A stretch of 64,000 bases of DNA, taken from Alphaproteobacteria bacterium (GTDB lineage Bacteria > Pseudomonadota > Alphaproteobacteria > Reyranellales > Reyranellaceae). This document shows, piece after piece, positions 36,324-45,188 of the stretch (its first letter is position 1; each line of letters opens with the position of its first letter). The stretch covers positions 1-64,000 of the forward strand of contig VGCZ01000013.1 in assembly GCA_016869975.1 (NCBI GenBank), read 5' to 3'. The notes beneath the pieces were generated by a model. That model ran no database searches, had not been told where the DNA came from, and saw only the letters and a list, made by a program, of their open reading frames with translations. A program made the position numbers and the translations under genes.

Positions 36324-36817
36324 ATGAACGACACCCCGATGATCGAGCCGGTACGCATAAGCGTGCGGGTGAAGGCGCCTGTCGCGCATGCTTTCGAGCT
36401 CTTCACCAGCGGGATCGAGCGCTGGTGGCCGCGCCATTTCACCATCGGCATGAAGCCGATCCTGGAGGTGATCATGGAGCCGCGCCTGGGCGGGCGCTGG
36501 CGGGAGCTCGCCAAAGACGGCAGCGAGATGGTGGTCGGCACGATCATCGTCTGGGAGCCGCCGCATCGCTTCGCGATGCTGTGGCAGATCGACGCCCAAT
36601 GGCAGGCCGACGTGACGATGAAGTCGGAAGTCGACGTGCGTTTCGCCGCCGAGGATGCCGGCACCACCCTAGTCGAGCTGATGCATCACCGCTTTGAAAC
36701 CATGGGCGCCGAGGGTGGCGGTCGATGCGCGCGGATGTCAACGGTGGCTGGCCAGGCATCATCGAGTGCTTCGTGCGCGAGGCCGACCGCGACGTCACGG
36801 GAGGGGGAACGTCGTGA
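36324..36817 (+). pseudogene. SRPBCC (AHSA1-like) gene with a C-terminal frameshift
   Basis: Residues 1-132 read a typical SRPBCC domain (V-R-V-K-A-P-V-A-H-A-F-E-L-F-T, R-W-W-P, L-G-G-R-W-R-E). Near 36720 the conserved C-terminal helix moves to another frame: there M-R-A-D-V-N-G-G-W-P-G-I-I-E-C-F-V-R-E-A-D-R continues to a stop at 36815-36817. In the original frame the sequence becomes unlike the family and runs into the convergent hydrolase gene. One base seems lost in the run GAGGGTGGCGGTCG. Either the gene is broken or this is a sequencing error. Confidence 0.8.
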
Positions 36818-36856
36818 GCAGGCCGCAAATCCTCCGATAACGGTACGCGCTGCCGC

Positions 36857-37795
36857 TCAGTGCGGGCGATGGCCGAGGGCGGTGCGTAGCCAGGCCAGCA
36901 CGTCGGCGCTGACCTCGTCACGGTTGGTCTCGTTGAGCAGCTCGTGGCGGGCGCCGTCGTAGAAGCGATGCGTGACGTTGCGTAGCCCGGCATCGCGGTA
37001 GGCGATCAGCAGGGATGGCAGGCCCTTGGCGCCGTCGCTCACCGGGTCGGCGGTGCCGGCGATGACGTGGATCGGCAGGTCCTTCGGGATGCCGGCGATC
37101 AGCGTCGGGTCGATCTGCCGCTCGACCCCGCCGATCAGATCGATCCAGAGCTGGCCGGTGGGCACGAAGCCGCACAGCTTGTCGGCGACATAGGCGTCGA
37201 CCTCGGCCGTGTCGCGCGACAGCCAGTCGGCGTCGGTGCGGTTGGGCCGGAAACGCTTGTTGAAGTCGGCGAAGGACAGCTTCAGCAGCAGCGCGCTGCG
37301 CCCGCGCGGCCCCAGCCGCCAGCGCTCGAAGCGGGCGATGGCCTTGCCGACGGTCGCGATCGGCGGCGGCTTGCCGTTGGAGCCACAGAGGATGGCGCCG
37401 ACATAGTCCGCGCCGCGCTCGGCGATGGTCCATTGAGTCAGGAACGAGCCCATGGAGTGGCCGAAGATGATCACCGGCAGGCCGGGGTGATCGGCGGCGA
37501 TGCGTCGGCGCAGCAGCACCATGTCGGTCAGCACGCGCCGCCAGCCGTCGCGTTCGGCGAAGAAGCCGAGATCCTCGGGGGTAGGTGCCGTCAGCCCATG
37601 GCCGCGATGGTCGTCGGCGTGCACGGCGTAACCGTCATCGGTCAGCGCCTGGGCGAAACGGGCATAGCGGCCGGCGTGTTCGCCCAGCCCGTGGGCGAGC
37701 TGGATCACGGCCCTGGGATCGCCGTCGGGCAGCCAGCGATGGACGTGCAGGGCGTAGCCGTCGTCGGCCGGCAGGGTGTAAGGGGCGGTGCGCAT
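36857..37795 (-). CDS. alpha/beta hydrolase, monoacylglycerol lipase-like
   Basis: 312 residues from ATG 37795. Oxyanion region A-H-G-L-G-E-H-A-G-R-Y, nucleophile in G-H-S-M-G-S-F, acid in A-G-T-A-D-P-V-S-D-G-A and histidine in G-A-R-H-E-L-L-N-E; this combination is the Hydrolase_4/lysophospholipase-type pattern found in monoglyceride lipases. It should act on a glycerolipid or other ester in the cytoplasm. It is divergent from the citramalate synthase gene with 100 bases between. Confidence 0.88.
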   Translation of the reverse strand: MRTAPYTLPADDGYALHVHRWLPDGDPRAVIQLAHGLGEHAGRYARFAQALTDDGYAVHADDHRGHGLTAPTPEDLGFFAERDGWRRVLTDMVLLRRRIAADHPGLPVIIFGHSMGSFLTQWTIAERGADYVGAILCGSNGKPPPIATVGKAIARFERWRLGPRGRSALLLKLSFADFNKRFRPNRTDADWLSRDTAEVDAYVADKLCGFVPTGQLWIDLIGGVERQIDPTLIAGIPKDLPIHVIAGTADPVSDGAKGLPSLLIAYRDAGLRNVTHRFYDGARHELLNETNRDEVSADVLAWLRTALGHRPH

Positions 37796-37898
37796 CGCCG
37801 CAGGGTGGCACGGAATTGGCCGGAGCGCGCCACCGGAGTGGCGCGCCCCCCGGCCGTCATGCGATACCGCGCCCAGGCTGAGAAAAGGATCAAGGCAC

Positions 37899-39506
37899 GT
37901 GGCCGACGACAATCGGGTCTACCTGTTCGACACCACATTGCGCGACGGCGCGCAGACGCAGGGCGTCGACTTTTCGGTGGCCGACAAGGTCGCCATCGCC
38001 CGGGCGCTCGACGACATCGGCATTGACTACATCGAGGGCGGCTGGCCGGGCGCCAATCCGACCGACGATCGCTTCTTCGCCGCGCCGCCCGCCTTCAAGC
38101 GCTCCAAGTTCGTCGCCTTCGGCATGACACGGCGCGCCGGGCGCAGCGCCTCGAACGATCCTGGGCTGAACGCCCTTGTCGGCACCAAGGCGCGCACCGT
38201 GTGCATGGTCGGCAAGACCTGGGACTTCCACGTCGACGTGGCGCTCGAGCTGGGGCGTACCGAATACGTGGAGATGATCGCCGACTCGGTGGCCTACGCC
38301 AAAACGCGCGCCGAGGAGGTGATGTTCGACGCCGAGCATTTCTTCGATGGCTTCAAGGCCAATCGCGACTACGCGCTGACCTGCGTGCGCGAGGCTTATG
38401 CCGCCGGCGCGCGCTGGGTCGTGCTGTGCGACACCAATGGCGGCACCTTGCCGCACGAGGTCGAGCGCATCGTCGGCGAGGTCAGCCGCGAGATCCCCGG
38501 CACGGCGCTCGGCATCCACACCCACAACGACACCGAGAACGCCGTGGCCAACACCTTGGCCGCGGTGAAGGCCGGCGCGCGTCAGGTTCAGGGCACGATC
38601 AACGGCCTGGGCGAGCGCTGCGGTAACGCCAACATGATCGCGCTCATTCCGAATCTCGCGCTGAAGATGGGCTTCAACGTCGGCATGAGCGCCGAGAAGA
38701 TCGCCACGCTCACCCATCTGTCGCGCTTGCTCGACGAGCGGCTCAACATCGTGCCCAACCGCAGCGCCGCCTATGTCGGCACCCGCGCCTTCGCGCACAA
38801 AGGCGGCCTGCACGTCTCGGCGGTCGAGAAGGACCCACGCACCTACGAGCACATCGATCCTGAATTGGTCGGCAACCAGCGCATTATCGTCGTCTCCGAC
38901 CAGGCCGGTCGCTCCAACGTCGTGGCGCGTTTCCGCCAGATCGGGCTGGAGATCGATCCCAAGAGCCCCGACGTGTCGAGGCTGCTGGAGATCGTGAAGG
39001 AGCGCGAGGCCAACGGCTACGCCTATGACGGCGCCGATGCGTCGTTCGAGCTGCTGGCGCGGCGCGAGCTGCACACCGTGCCCGACTATTTCGCGCTCCA
39101 GAGCTTCCGCGTGCTGGCGGAGCGCCGTTGGAACGCCAAAGGGGATCTGATCACGCTCTCGGAAGCGACGGTGAAGCTCGACGTCGCGGGGCGACGCGTC
39201 ATGGAGGTCGGCGAGGGCAACGGCCCGGTCAACGCGCTCGACCAGGCGCTGCGCAAGGCGCTGCTGCCACATTACGAAGCGCTTGCCGACATGACCTTGG
39301 TCGACTTCAAGGTGCGCATCCTCGATTCGGCCGGCGGCACGGCCGCCGTCACCCGCGTGATGATCGAAAGCGAGGACGGCGCGGGCCGGCGCTGGAGCAC
39401 TCTGGGCGTGTCGCCCAACATCATCGACGCCGCCTACAACGCGCTGTACGACGCCATCACCTACAAGCTGTTCCGCGACGGGGCGAAGGTGGCGGGTGTG
39501 GCTTGA
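37899..39506 (+). CDS. cimA: citramalate synthase
   Basis: 535 residues from a GTG at 37899, nine bases after AAAAGGA. The N-terminal HMGL-type barrel has F-D-T-T-L-R-D-G-A-Q-T, the H-T-H-N-D-T metal pair and G-L-G-E-R-C-G-N; the C-terminal LeuA dimer/regulatory domain begins near 420. L-R-D-G-A-Q-T-Q-G-V-D and H-F-F-D-G-F-K-A-N-R-D-Y-A match citramalate synthase rather than isopropylmalate synthase. It joins pyruvate and acetyl-CoA to (R)-citramalate, a threonine-independent route to isoleucine. Confidence 0.9.
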   Translation: MADDNRVYLFDTTLRDGAQTQGVDFSVADKVAIARALDDIGIDYIEGGWPGANPTDDRFFAAPPAFKRSKFVAFGMTRRAGRSASNDPGLNALVGTKARTVCMVGKTWDFHVDVALELGRTEYVEMIADSVAYAKTRAEEVMFDAEHFFDGFKANRDYALTCVREAYAAGARWVVLCDTNGGTLPHEVERIVGEVSREIPGTALGIHTHNDTENAVANTLAAVKAGARQVQGTINGLGERCGNANMIALIPNLALKMGFNVGMSAEKIATLTHLSRLLDERLNIVPNRSAAYVGTRAFAHKGGLHVSAVEKDPRTYEHIDPELVGNQRIIVVSDQAGRSNVVARFRQIGLEIDPKSPDVSRLLEIVKEREANGYAYDGADASFELLARRELHTVPDYFALQSFRVLAERRWNAKGDLITLSEATVKLDVAGRRVMEVGEGNGPVNALDQALRKALLPHYEALADMTLVDFKVRILDSAGGTAAVTRVMIESEDGAGRRWSTLGVSPNIIDAAYNALYDAITYKLFRDGAKVAGVA

Positions 39507-39772
39507 GCAAATCCTCGTCGCCCCCGCCTGCGCAAGGCGATCGCATATCGATTTGGCACTATCTTCGGGCCGCGCCGGTCCAGCGGCGCTCTTGATGCGT
39601 CGCTGGAGCGACGCGGTCCAATCGGCTTGAACGCCACCGACGGGTCGGGGCCGGCCATCGGGGGAAGGTCAAAAAGGCGCGGCAGCCATGCCCGTCAGCC
39701 GGCTGACGCGGCCGGGCGGGGGCGATGGCGGCGTGCTATAAGGCGGGCATGCGCATGGTCTCGGGAGGGGCC

Positions 39773-40936
39773 ATGTCCGATGTCGAGGGTCCCGTTGGTA
39801 GCATCATGAGCGAGCAGCAGTCTGCCCCGGCGCCTCAGCCGCGCCGGCGTAGCCGGCGGTCGCTGGCGCGCGCGGTGATGTGGCTGCTACCCGTCGCGGC
39901 CATCGCCATCGGCATCTGGAGCTACCTGGCCTCCGGCCGCTACGCCAGCACCGATAACGCCTATGTGAAGGGCGACCGGGTGCTGATCGCGCCGGAGATC
40001 GCCGGCGTGGTGGTCGAGGTGCTGGTGCAGGAGAACCAGCCGGTCGCCAAGGGCCAGCTGCTGTTCCGCCTCGACGACGCGCCCTACCGGCTGGCGCTGG
40101 CCAGGACCGAGGCCGAGCTGGAGAGCGCGATCGCCGAGATCCAGGGCCTGCGCGCCAGCTGGCGGCAGAAGCGCGAGGAGGTGAAGCTCTCGCGCAGCCA
40201 GGAGACCTACGCCCAGGGCGAGTTCGAGCGGCAGAGCGATTTGGCGCAGCGCAAGATCGGCCTTGGCACCAAGATGGACGAGGCGCGGCGCGATCTCGAC
40301 GTCGCGCGTCAGCGCACCGCCATGCTCAACGAGGAATTGCTGCGCATCGAGGCGGCACTGGCCGGCGATCCCAAGATCAAGGCCGAGGATCATCCCAAAG
40401 TGCGCCAGATTCGCGCGGCGCGCGACGAGGCGATTCTCAACCTCAAGCGCACACGCATCGAGGCGCCGATCGCCGGCATCGCCGCGCGCAGGCCCGTCGT
40501 CGGCGCCTATGCTTCGGCCGGCACGGCGATGATGACGGTGGTCGCCGATACCGGCCTGTGGATCGAGGCCAACTTCAAGGAAACCGACCTGGCGCGGGTG
40601 CGGCCCGGCCAGCGCGTGAGCTTCCACGTCGACACCTATCCCGATCGCACCTGGCATGGCGTGGTCACCAGCATCAGCCAGGCGACCGGCGCGGAGTTCG
40701 CCGTGCTGCCGCCGCAGAACGCCTCGGGCAACTGGATCAAGGTGGTGCAGCGCATCCCGGTGCGCATCGAGGTGCGCACCACCGACCGCGACCCGCCTCT
40801 GCGCATGGGCATGAGCGCGTCGGTCGATATCGACACCGGCCACAAGCGCTCGTTCGGCGATCTGGTGGCCAGCGTCGAGCGCCTCTTCGGGTTGGGCGGC
40901 GCCAACGCCCAGACGGGCGACGCGCGCGGCAAATGA
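39773..40936 (+). CDS. HlyD/EmrA-type membrane fusion protein
   Basis: 387 residues from ATG 39773 (GGGAGGGG just upstream; ATG codons at 39725, 39749 and 39806 are alternatives). A single membrane segment (about 36-54) follows a basic N-terminus; then the EmrA-type biotinyl-lipoyl half-domain with S-T-D-N-A-Y-V-K-G-D, a long coiled-coil hairpin (about 115-250) and the second lipoyl half with R-T-R-I-E-A-P-I-A-G. The stop overlaps the next start by four bases (ATGA), so the MFS pump is its partner in a three-part efflux system. No outer membrane channel gene is nearby. Confidence 0.92.
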   Translation: MSDVEGPVGSIMSEQQSAPAPQPRRRSRRSLARAVMWLLPVAAIAIGIWSYLASGRYASTDNAYVKGDRVLIAPEIAGVVVEVLVQENQPVAKGQLLFRLDDAPYRLALARTEAELESAIAEIQGLRASWRQKREEVKLSRSQETYAQGEFERQSDLAQRKIGLGTKMDEARRDLDVARQRTAMLNEELLRIEAALAGDPKIKAEDHPKVRQIRAARDEAILNLKRTRIEAPIAGIAARRPVVGAYASAGTAMMTVVADTGLWIEANFKETDLARVRPGQRVSFHVDTYPDRTWHGVVTSISQATGAEFAVLPPQNASGNWIKVVQRIPVRIEVRTTDRDPPLRMGMSASVDIDTGHKRSFGDLVASVERLFGLGGANAQTGDARGK

Positions 40937-42435
40937 CCGCCGCCGCGGTCGAGGTTAAGCATCGCGGCTTGCTCGCGCTGGTGATGATGGCCGCGACCAT
41001 CATGCACGTGCTCGACGCCACCATCGCCAACGTGGCGCTGCCGCACATGCAGGGCACGCTGTCGGCGACCCACGACCAGATCTCCTGGGTGCTGACCTCC
41101 TATATCGTCGCCTCGGCGATCGTCACGCCGTTGACCGGCTTCCTGGCCGGCCGCTTCGGGCGGCGTCCGGTCTTCTTCTGGTCGGTGGTCGGCTTCACGA
41201 TCGCCTCGATGCTGTGCGGCGCGGCGATGACGCTCGACCAGATCGTGATCTTCCGCGCCCTGCAGGGCGCCTTCGGCGCGGCGCTGGCGCCGCTCTCGCA
41301 ATCGACCCTGCTCGATGTCTATCCGCCGAGCAACCACGCTTCGGTGATGGGCTTCTGGGGTGTGGGCGTGATGGTTGGGCCGATCATGGGCCCGACCCTG
41401 GGCGGCTGGCTGACCGAGGAATTCACCTGGCGCTGGGTGTTCTACATCAACGTGCCGGTCGGCATCCTCACCGGGCTGGGCCTCTTGCTGCTGATGCCGA
41501 AGGAGGAGCCACGCCGGCGGCCCTTCGACTTCACCGGCTTCGCGCTGCTCGGCCTCGCGATCGCCTGCATCCAGCTCGTGCTCGACCGCGGCGAGCTGCT
41601 CGACTGGTTCGCCTCGACCGAGATCATCATCGAGACAGTGGTGGCCGGCGTCTGCTTCACGATGTTCGTCATCCACCTGAAGACCACCGACCATCCGTTC
41701 TTCGACCTGCGACTGTTCGAGGATCCGAATTTCTCGGTAAGCCTTCTGTTTACGGCCACTTGCGGCATGGGTCTGATCGCTTCCTCGGCGCTGATGCCGC
41801 CGTTCCTCGCCTATCTCGGCGGCTATCCGGCGCTCACGATCGGGCTGGTGATGGCACCGCGCGGTATCGGCATGATGTTCGCGATGCTGATGGTCGGCCG
41901 GCTGGCGCGACGCTACGACCCGCGCATCCTGATGGGGTCCGGTCTGATCATCACCGCTGGTTCGATGTGGGTGATGACCGGTTTCACCACCGACATCGAC
42001 ACCTGGGCGGTGATCTGGACCGGCGTCGGCCAGGGTTTCGGCCTGGGCTTCGTCTTCGTGCCGATCAGCGTCTTGATGTTCGCCACCATGTCGCCGGCGC
42101 TGCGCACCGAGGCGGCGGCGATCAACGCGCTGATGCGCAACCTCGGCGGCAGCCTCAGCATCGCCATCCTGGTTGCGCTGGTGTCGCAGAACATCCAGCT
42201 CAACCGCTCCGAGCTCGCCGGTCACATCAGCCCGCTCAATCCCAACCTCACCTTGCCGGCGCCGGGCGTATCGATCCCGCTCGCCATCTGGGACGCCGAG
42301 CTGACCCGGCAGGCCACCCTGATCGCCTATCTCAACGATTTCCGCGCCATGACATGGTTCATGCTCGCCACGCTGCCGCTGCTGTTCCTGTTGCGCCGTC
42401 CGCCGCCAGCGCAGGCGCCTGGTAAGCCCGCCTGA
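40933..42435 (+). CDS. EmrB/QacA-type (DHA2) MFS drug efflux permease
   Basis: 500 residues with 14 predicted membrane segments. Markers are L-D-A-T-I-A-N-V-A-L-P-H-M in segment 1, G-R-F-G-R-R in the loop after segment 2 and G-P-I-M-G-P-T-L-G-G in segment 5 (motif C of the antiporters). It pumps hydrophobic compounds with protons and is coupled to the fusion protein (4-base overlap upstream) and to trmJ (one-base overlap downstream). The pump-specific substrate is unknown. Confidence 0.93.
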   Translation: MTAAAVEVKHRGLLALVMMAATIMHVLDATIANVALPHMQGTLSATHDQISWVLTSYIVASAIVTPLTGFLAGRFGRRPVFFWSVVGFTIASMLCGAAMTLDQIVIFRALQGAFGAALAPLSQSTLLDVYPPSNHASVMGFWGVGVMVGPIMGPTLGGWLTEEFTWRWVFYINVPVGILTGLGLLLLMPKEEPRRRPFDFTGFALLGLAIACIQLVLDRGELLDWFASTEIIIETVVAGVCFTMFVIHLKTTDHPFFDLRLFEDPNFSVSLLFTATCGMGLIASSALMPPFLAYLGGYPALTIGLVMAPRGIGMMFAMLMVGRLARRYDPRILMGSGLIITAGSMWVMTGFTTDIDTWAVIWTGVGQGFGLGFVFVPISVLMFATMSPALRTEAAAINALMRNLGGSLSIAILVALVSQNIQLNRSELAGHISPLNPNLTLPAPGVSIPLAIWDAELTRQATLIAYLNDFRAMTWFMLATLPLLFLLRRPPPAQAPGKPA

Positions 42436-43208
42436 TGGGCCGGCCGTCGAAGGCGTCGCGGCCGGCCTCGGCCGCGCCTGTGGTGATCCTGGTGCGCCCG
42501 CAGCTCGGCGAGAACATCGGCATGGCGGCGCGCGCCATGCTCAATTGCGGCCTGGGCGAGCTGCGTCTCGTGGCGCCACGCGACGAGTGGCCCAATGTCC
42601 GGGCCGAGCGCGCCGCGTCGGGCGCCGACGACGTGCTGACAAACGCACGGGTGTTCGACACCGTCGCCGGAGCGGTCGCCGACCTGCAGCGCGTCTACGC
42701 CACCTCGGCGCGCGCCCGCGAGCTGACTCAGCGCGTCGCGCCGCCGCGGGAGGCCGCCACCGACATGGCGCGCGCTGTCGCGGCGAAGCGACGTGTCGGC
42801 GTGCTGTTCGGGCCGGAGCGCGCCGGGTTGGAAAACGACGATCTGGCGCACGCCGATGTCGTCATCACCATCCCGCTCAACCCGGCCTTCTCCTCGCTCA
42901 ATCTGGCGCAGGCGGTGCTGCTGGTCGCCTATGAGTGGTCGCAGGCGATCGGCGAGACAGGCGCCACAACGCTGGTGACCAACGACGCCACGATCGCCAG
43001 CCGCGAAGAGCTGGAGGATTTCGTGCGCCGGCTCGAGGCCGAGCTCGACGAGGCCGGCTTCTTCAAGGTGGCCGAGAAGCGGCCGCGCATGATGCAGAAC
43101 ATCCGCGCGCTGTTCTCCCGCGCCGAGGCCACCGACCAGGAGATCCGCACCCTGCACGGCATCGTCAGCGAGCTCGTCGGCAAGCGTCGTCGCAAGATAC
43201 CGCGATAG
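42435..43208 (+). CDS. trmJ: tRNA (cytidine/uridine-2'-O)-methyltransferase TrmJ
   Basis: 257 residues. SPOUT-type features: P-V-V-I-L-V-R-P-Q-L-G-E-N-I-G-M-A-A-R-A-M at the start (motif 1, with the Asn and Arg), L-F-G-P-E-R-A-G-L-E-N-D-D in motif 2 and I-P-L-N-P-A-F-S-S-L-N-L-A-Q-A-V in motif 3 of the knot. TrmJ 2'-O-methylates position 32 of some tRNAs. The start overlaps the efflux permease stop by one base, a packing link rather than a functional one. Confidence 0.9.
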   Translation: MGRPSKASRPASAAPVVILVRPQLGENIGMAARAMLNCGLGELRLVAPRDEWPNVRAERAASGADDVLTNARVFDTVAGAVADLQRVYATSARARELTQRVAPPREAATDMARAVAAKRRVGVLFGPERAGLENDDLAHADVVITIPLNPAFSSLNLAQAVLLVAYEWSQAIGETGATTLVTNDATIASREELEDFVRRLEAELDEAGFFKVAEKRPRMMQNIRALFSRAEATDQEIRTLHGIVSELVGKRRRKIPR

Positions 43209-43300
43209 ACCCGCGCCGCTTGGCACCGCGCGATCGCGCCGATACAGTCGCTGCCAATCACGGCGCGATACCAACAGGCGCCGACGTTGGGAGGGATGCC

Positions 43301-44269
43301 ATGCGCAGGCGCGGCCTGATCGCTTCGACTGTTTCGTTGATTGTCGCGCCGGCGATCGTGCGCGCGCAGGCGGCTTGGCCCAACCGGCAGGTACGCTTCA
43401 TTGTGCCGTTTCCGCCCGGCGGCGGCACCGACACGATCGGCCGCATCATCGCCGATCAGCTCGGCAAGACCTTCGGCCAGACCTTCGTTGTCGACAACAG
43501 GGGTGGCGCCGGCGGCACCGTCGGCACCGTCGAGCTCGCGCGCGCGGCGCCTGACGGCTACACCGTGGGCATGATCACCGTGGGTTCGCACGGCATCCAT
43601 CCGACGCTCTACGCCAAGCTGGCCTACGATCCCTACAAGGACTTCACGCCAATCTCGATGTTCGCCTCGCTGCCCAACCTGCTGGCGCTGCATCCGTCGG
43701 TGCCAGCCAAGACCGTGGCCGAGCTGATCGATCTCCTGAAGAAGAACCCCGGCAAGTACACCTTCTGCTCATCCGGCGCCGGCACTTCGCTGCATCTGAG
43801 CGGCGAGCTGTTCAAGCAGATGGCCGGCGTCGACATGCTGCACGTGCCCTACAAGGGCGGCGGGCCGGCGTTGATCGATCTGGTCGCCGGCCAGGTGCAC
43901 ATGATCTTCGGCAACGCGCCCAGCACCTGGCCGCTGGTCAAGGACGGCAAGCTGCGCGGCATCGCGGTGACCTCGCCGGAGCGCTCGAGGATCATGCCCG
44001 AGTTTCCGGCCATCGCCGAGACCGTGCCCGGTTTCGCCGCCACCTCGTGGTATGGCCTCGCCGGTCCGGCCGGCTTGCCGCAGCCGATCGTCGAACGCTT
44101 CGAGGCGGCGCTGCGCGAGATCCTCGCCAAGCCCGAGGTGACCAAGCGCTACGCCGAGCTCGGTACCGACATCCCGCCGCTCGGCAAGGCCTATCTCGAC
44201 AAGTTCTATCCGGAGGAGATCGCCCGCTGGGCGCCGGTCGTGCGTGCGTCGGGGGCGCGGGTCGAGTAA
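43301..44269 (+). CDS. Bug/TctC family periplasmic binding protein
   Basis: 322 residues from ATG 43301; GGAGGGATGCC precedes the start. Signal R-R-R-G-L-I-A-S-T-V-S-L with cleavage near V-R-A-Q; then V-R-F-I-V-P-F-P-P-G-G-G-T-D, the carboxylate-binding pattern, and H-V-P-Y-K-G-G-G-P-A. No tctA/tctB gene is close. The fumarylacetoacetase-family gene begins 58 bases downstream, so the protein could bind the substrate of that path. Confidence 0.92.
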   Translation: MRRRGLIASTVSLIVAPAIVRAQAAWPNRQVRFIVPFPPGGGTDTIGRIIADQLGKTFGQTFVVDNRGGAGGTVGTVELARAAPDGYTVGMITVGSHGIHPTLYAKLAYDPYKDFTPISMFASLPNLLALHPSVPAKTVAELIDLLKKNPGKYTFCSSGAGTSLHLSGELFKQMAGVDMLHVPYKGGGPALIDLVAGQVHMIFGNAPSTWPLVKDGKLRGIAVTSPERSRIMPEFPAIAETVPGFAATSWYGLAGPAGLPQPIVERFEAALREILAKPEVTKRYAELGTDIPPLGKAYLDKFYPEEIARWAPVVRASGARVE

Positions 44270-44327
44270 TGCGTCTGGGTTCCGCAGGGAACACCCCGAC
44301 CGGCCGGTTTCGCGCTATAAAGAGCGT

Positions 44328-45173
44328 ATGAAACTGCTGAGCTTCAGAGCCGAAGGTCGCGCCCTGTACGGCGCGGTGGTCGGCGAGGGCGTGGTCGATC
44401 TGGCGGATCGCGTGGGCGATCGGTACCCGACCCTGCGCACGGCGCTGGCCGGTGGCGCGTTGGCGGAGCTCGATCGCATCGCCCGCGGCGCGCCGCCCGA
44501 CTACGCGCTGCGCGACATCGCCTATGACCCCGTGGTCCCGGCGCCGGACAAGATCCTGTGCGTCGGCCTGAACTACCGCACCCACGCCGCCGAGATGGCG
44601 CGCGAACTGCCAGCCAATCCCAGCGTTTTCGCTCGCCTGCACAATACTTTGGCGGCGCATGGCGACACGCTGCCCAGGCCGCGCGTCTCGACCCATTTCG
44701 ACTTTGAGGGCGAGCTGGCGGTGATCATCGGCAGAGGCGGTCGCCATATCCGTGCCGAGGACGCGCTGAAGCATGTCGCCGGCTACACATGTTTCCTCGA
44801 TGGTTCGGTGCGCGACTTCCAGAAGCACTCGGTGACGGCGGGTAAAAACTTCCCGCGCACCGGCCCGCTGGGGCCGTGGATGGCGACGGCGGACGAGATT
44901 CCCGATCCGACGACGCTCACGCTGGTGACGCGCCTCAACGGTACCGAAGTGCAGCGCGACACTGTTGACCATCTGATCTATCCGATCCCGACCCTGATTC
45001 AGTACCTCTCGACAATCACCCCGCTGGAACCCGGCGATATCATCGCCACGGGCACGCCGCACGGCGTCGGCGCCGGGCGCACGCCGCCGTTATGGATGAA
45101 GGCGGGCGATGTGATCGAGGTCGACATTTCGAATATCGGCGTGCTGCGCAACGCCGTGGTCGACGAGACGTAA
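44328..45173 (+). CDS. fumarylacetoacetate hydrolase family protein
   Basis: 281 residues. The C-terminal FAH domain holds the metal ligands in F-D-F-E-G-E-L-A and the Asp in F-L-D-G-S-V-R-D, plus G-K-N-F-P-R-T-G-P-L-G-P-W and T-G-T-P-H-G-V-G. These enzymes cleave C-C bonds, decarboxylate oxaloacetate or isomerise hydroxymuconates. The pseudo-caspase gene starts 15 bases downstream, so the transcript may run on into that cluster. I would not link the functions on that alone. Confidence 0.9.
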   Translation: MKLLSFRAEGRALYGAVVGEGVVDLADRVGDRYPTLRTALAGGALAELDRIARGAPPDYALRDIAYDPVVPAPDKILCVGLNYRTHAAEMARELPANPSVFARLHNTLAAHGDTLPRPRVSTHFDFEGELAVIIGRGGRHIRAEDALKHVAGYTCFLDGSVRDFQKHSVTAGKNFPRTGPLGPWMATADEIPDPTTLTLVTRLNGTEVQRDTVDHLIYPIPTLIQYLSTITPLEPGDIIATGTPHGVGAGRTPPLWMKAGDVIEVDISNIGVLRNAVVDET

Positions 45174-45188
45174 GGGGAGGCTCACGCC

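Noticed and set aside
40636-42225. 529-residue antisense frame across the efflux genes
   Set aside because: Low-complexity, no motif, opposite to two clear efflux genes.
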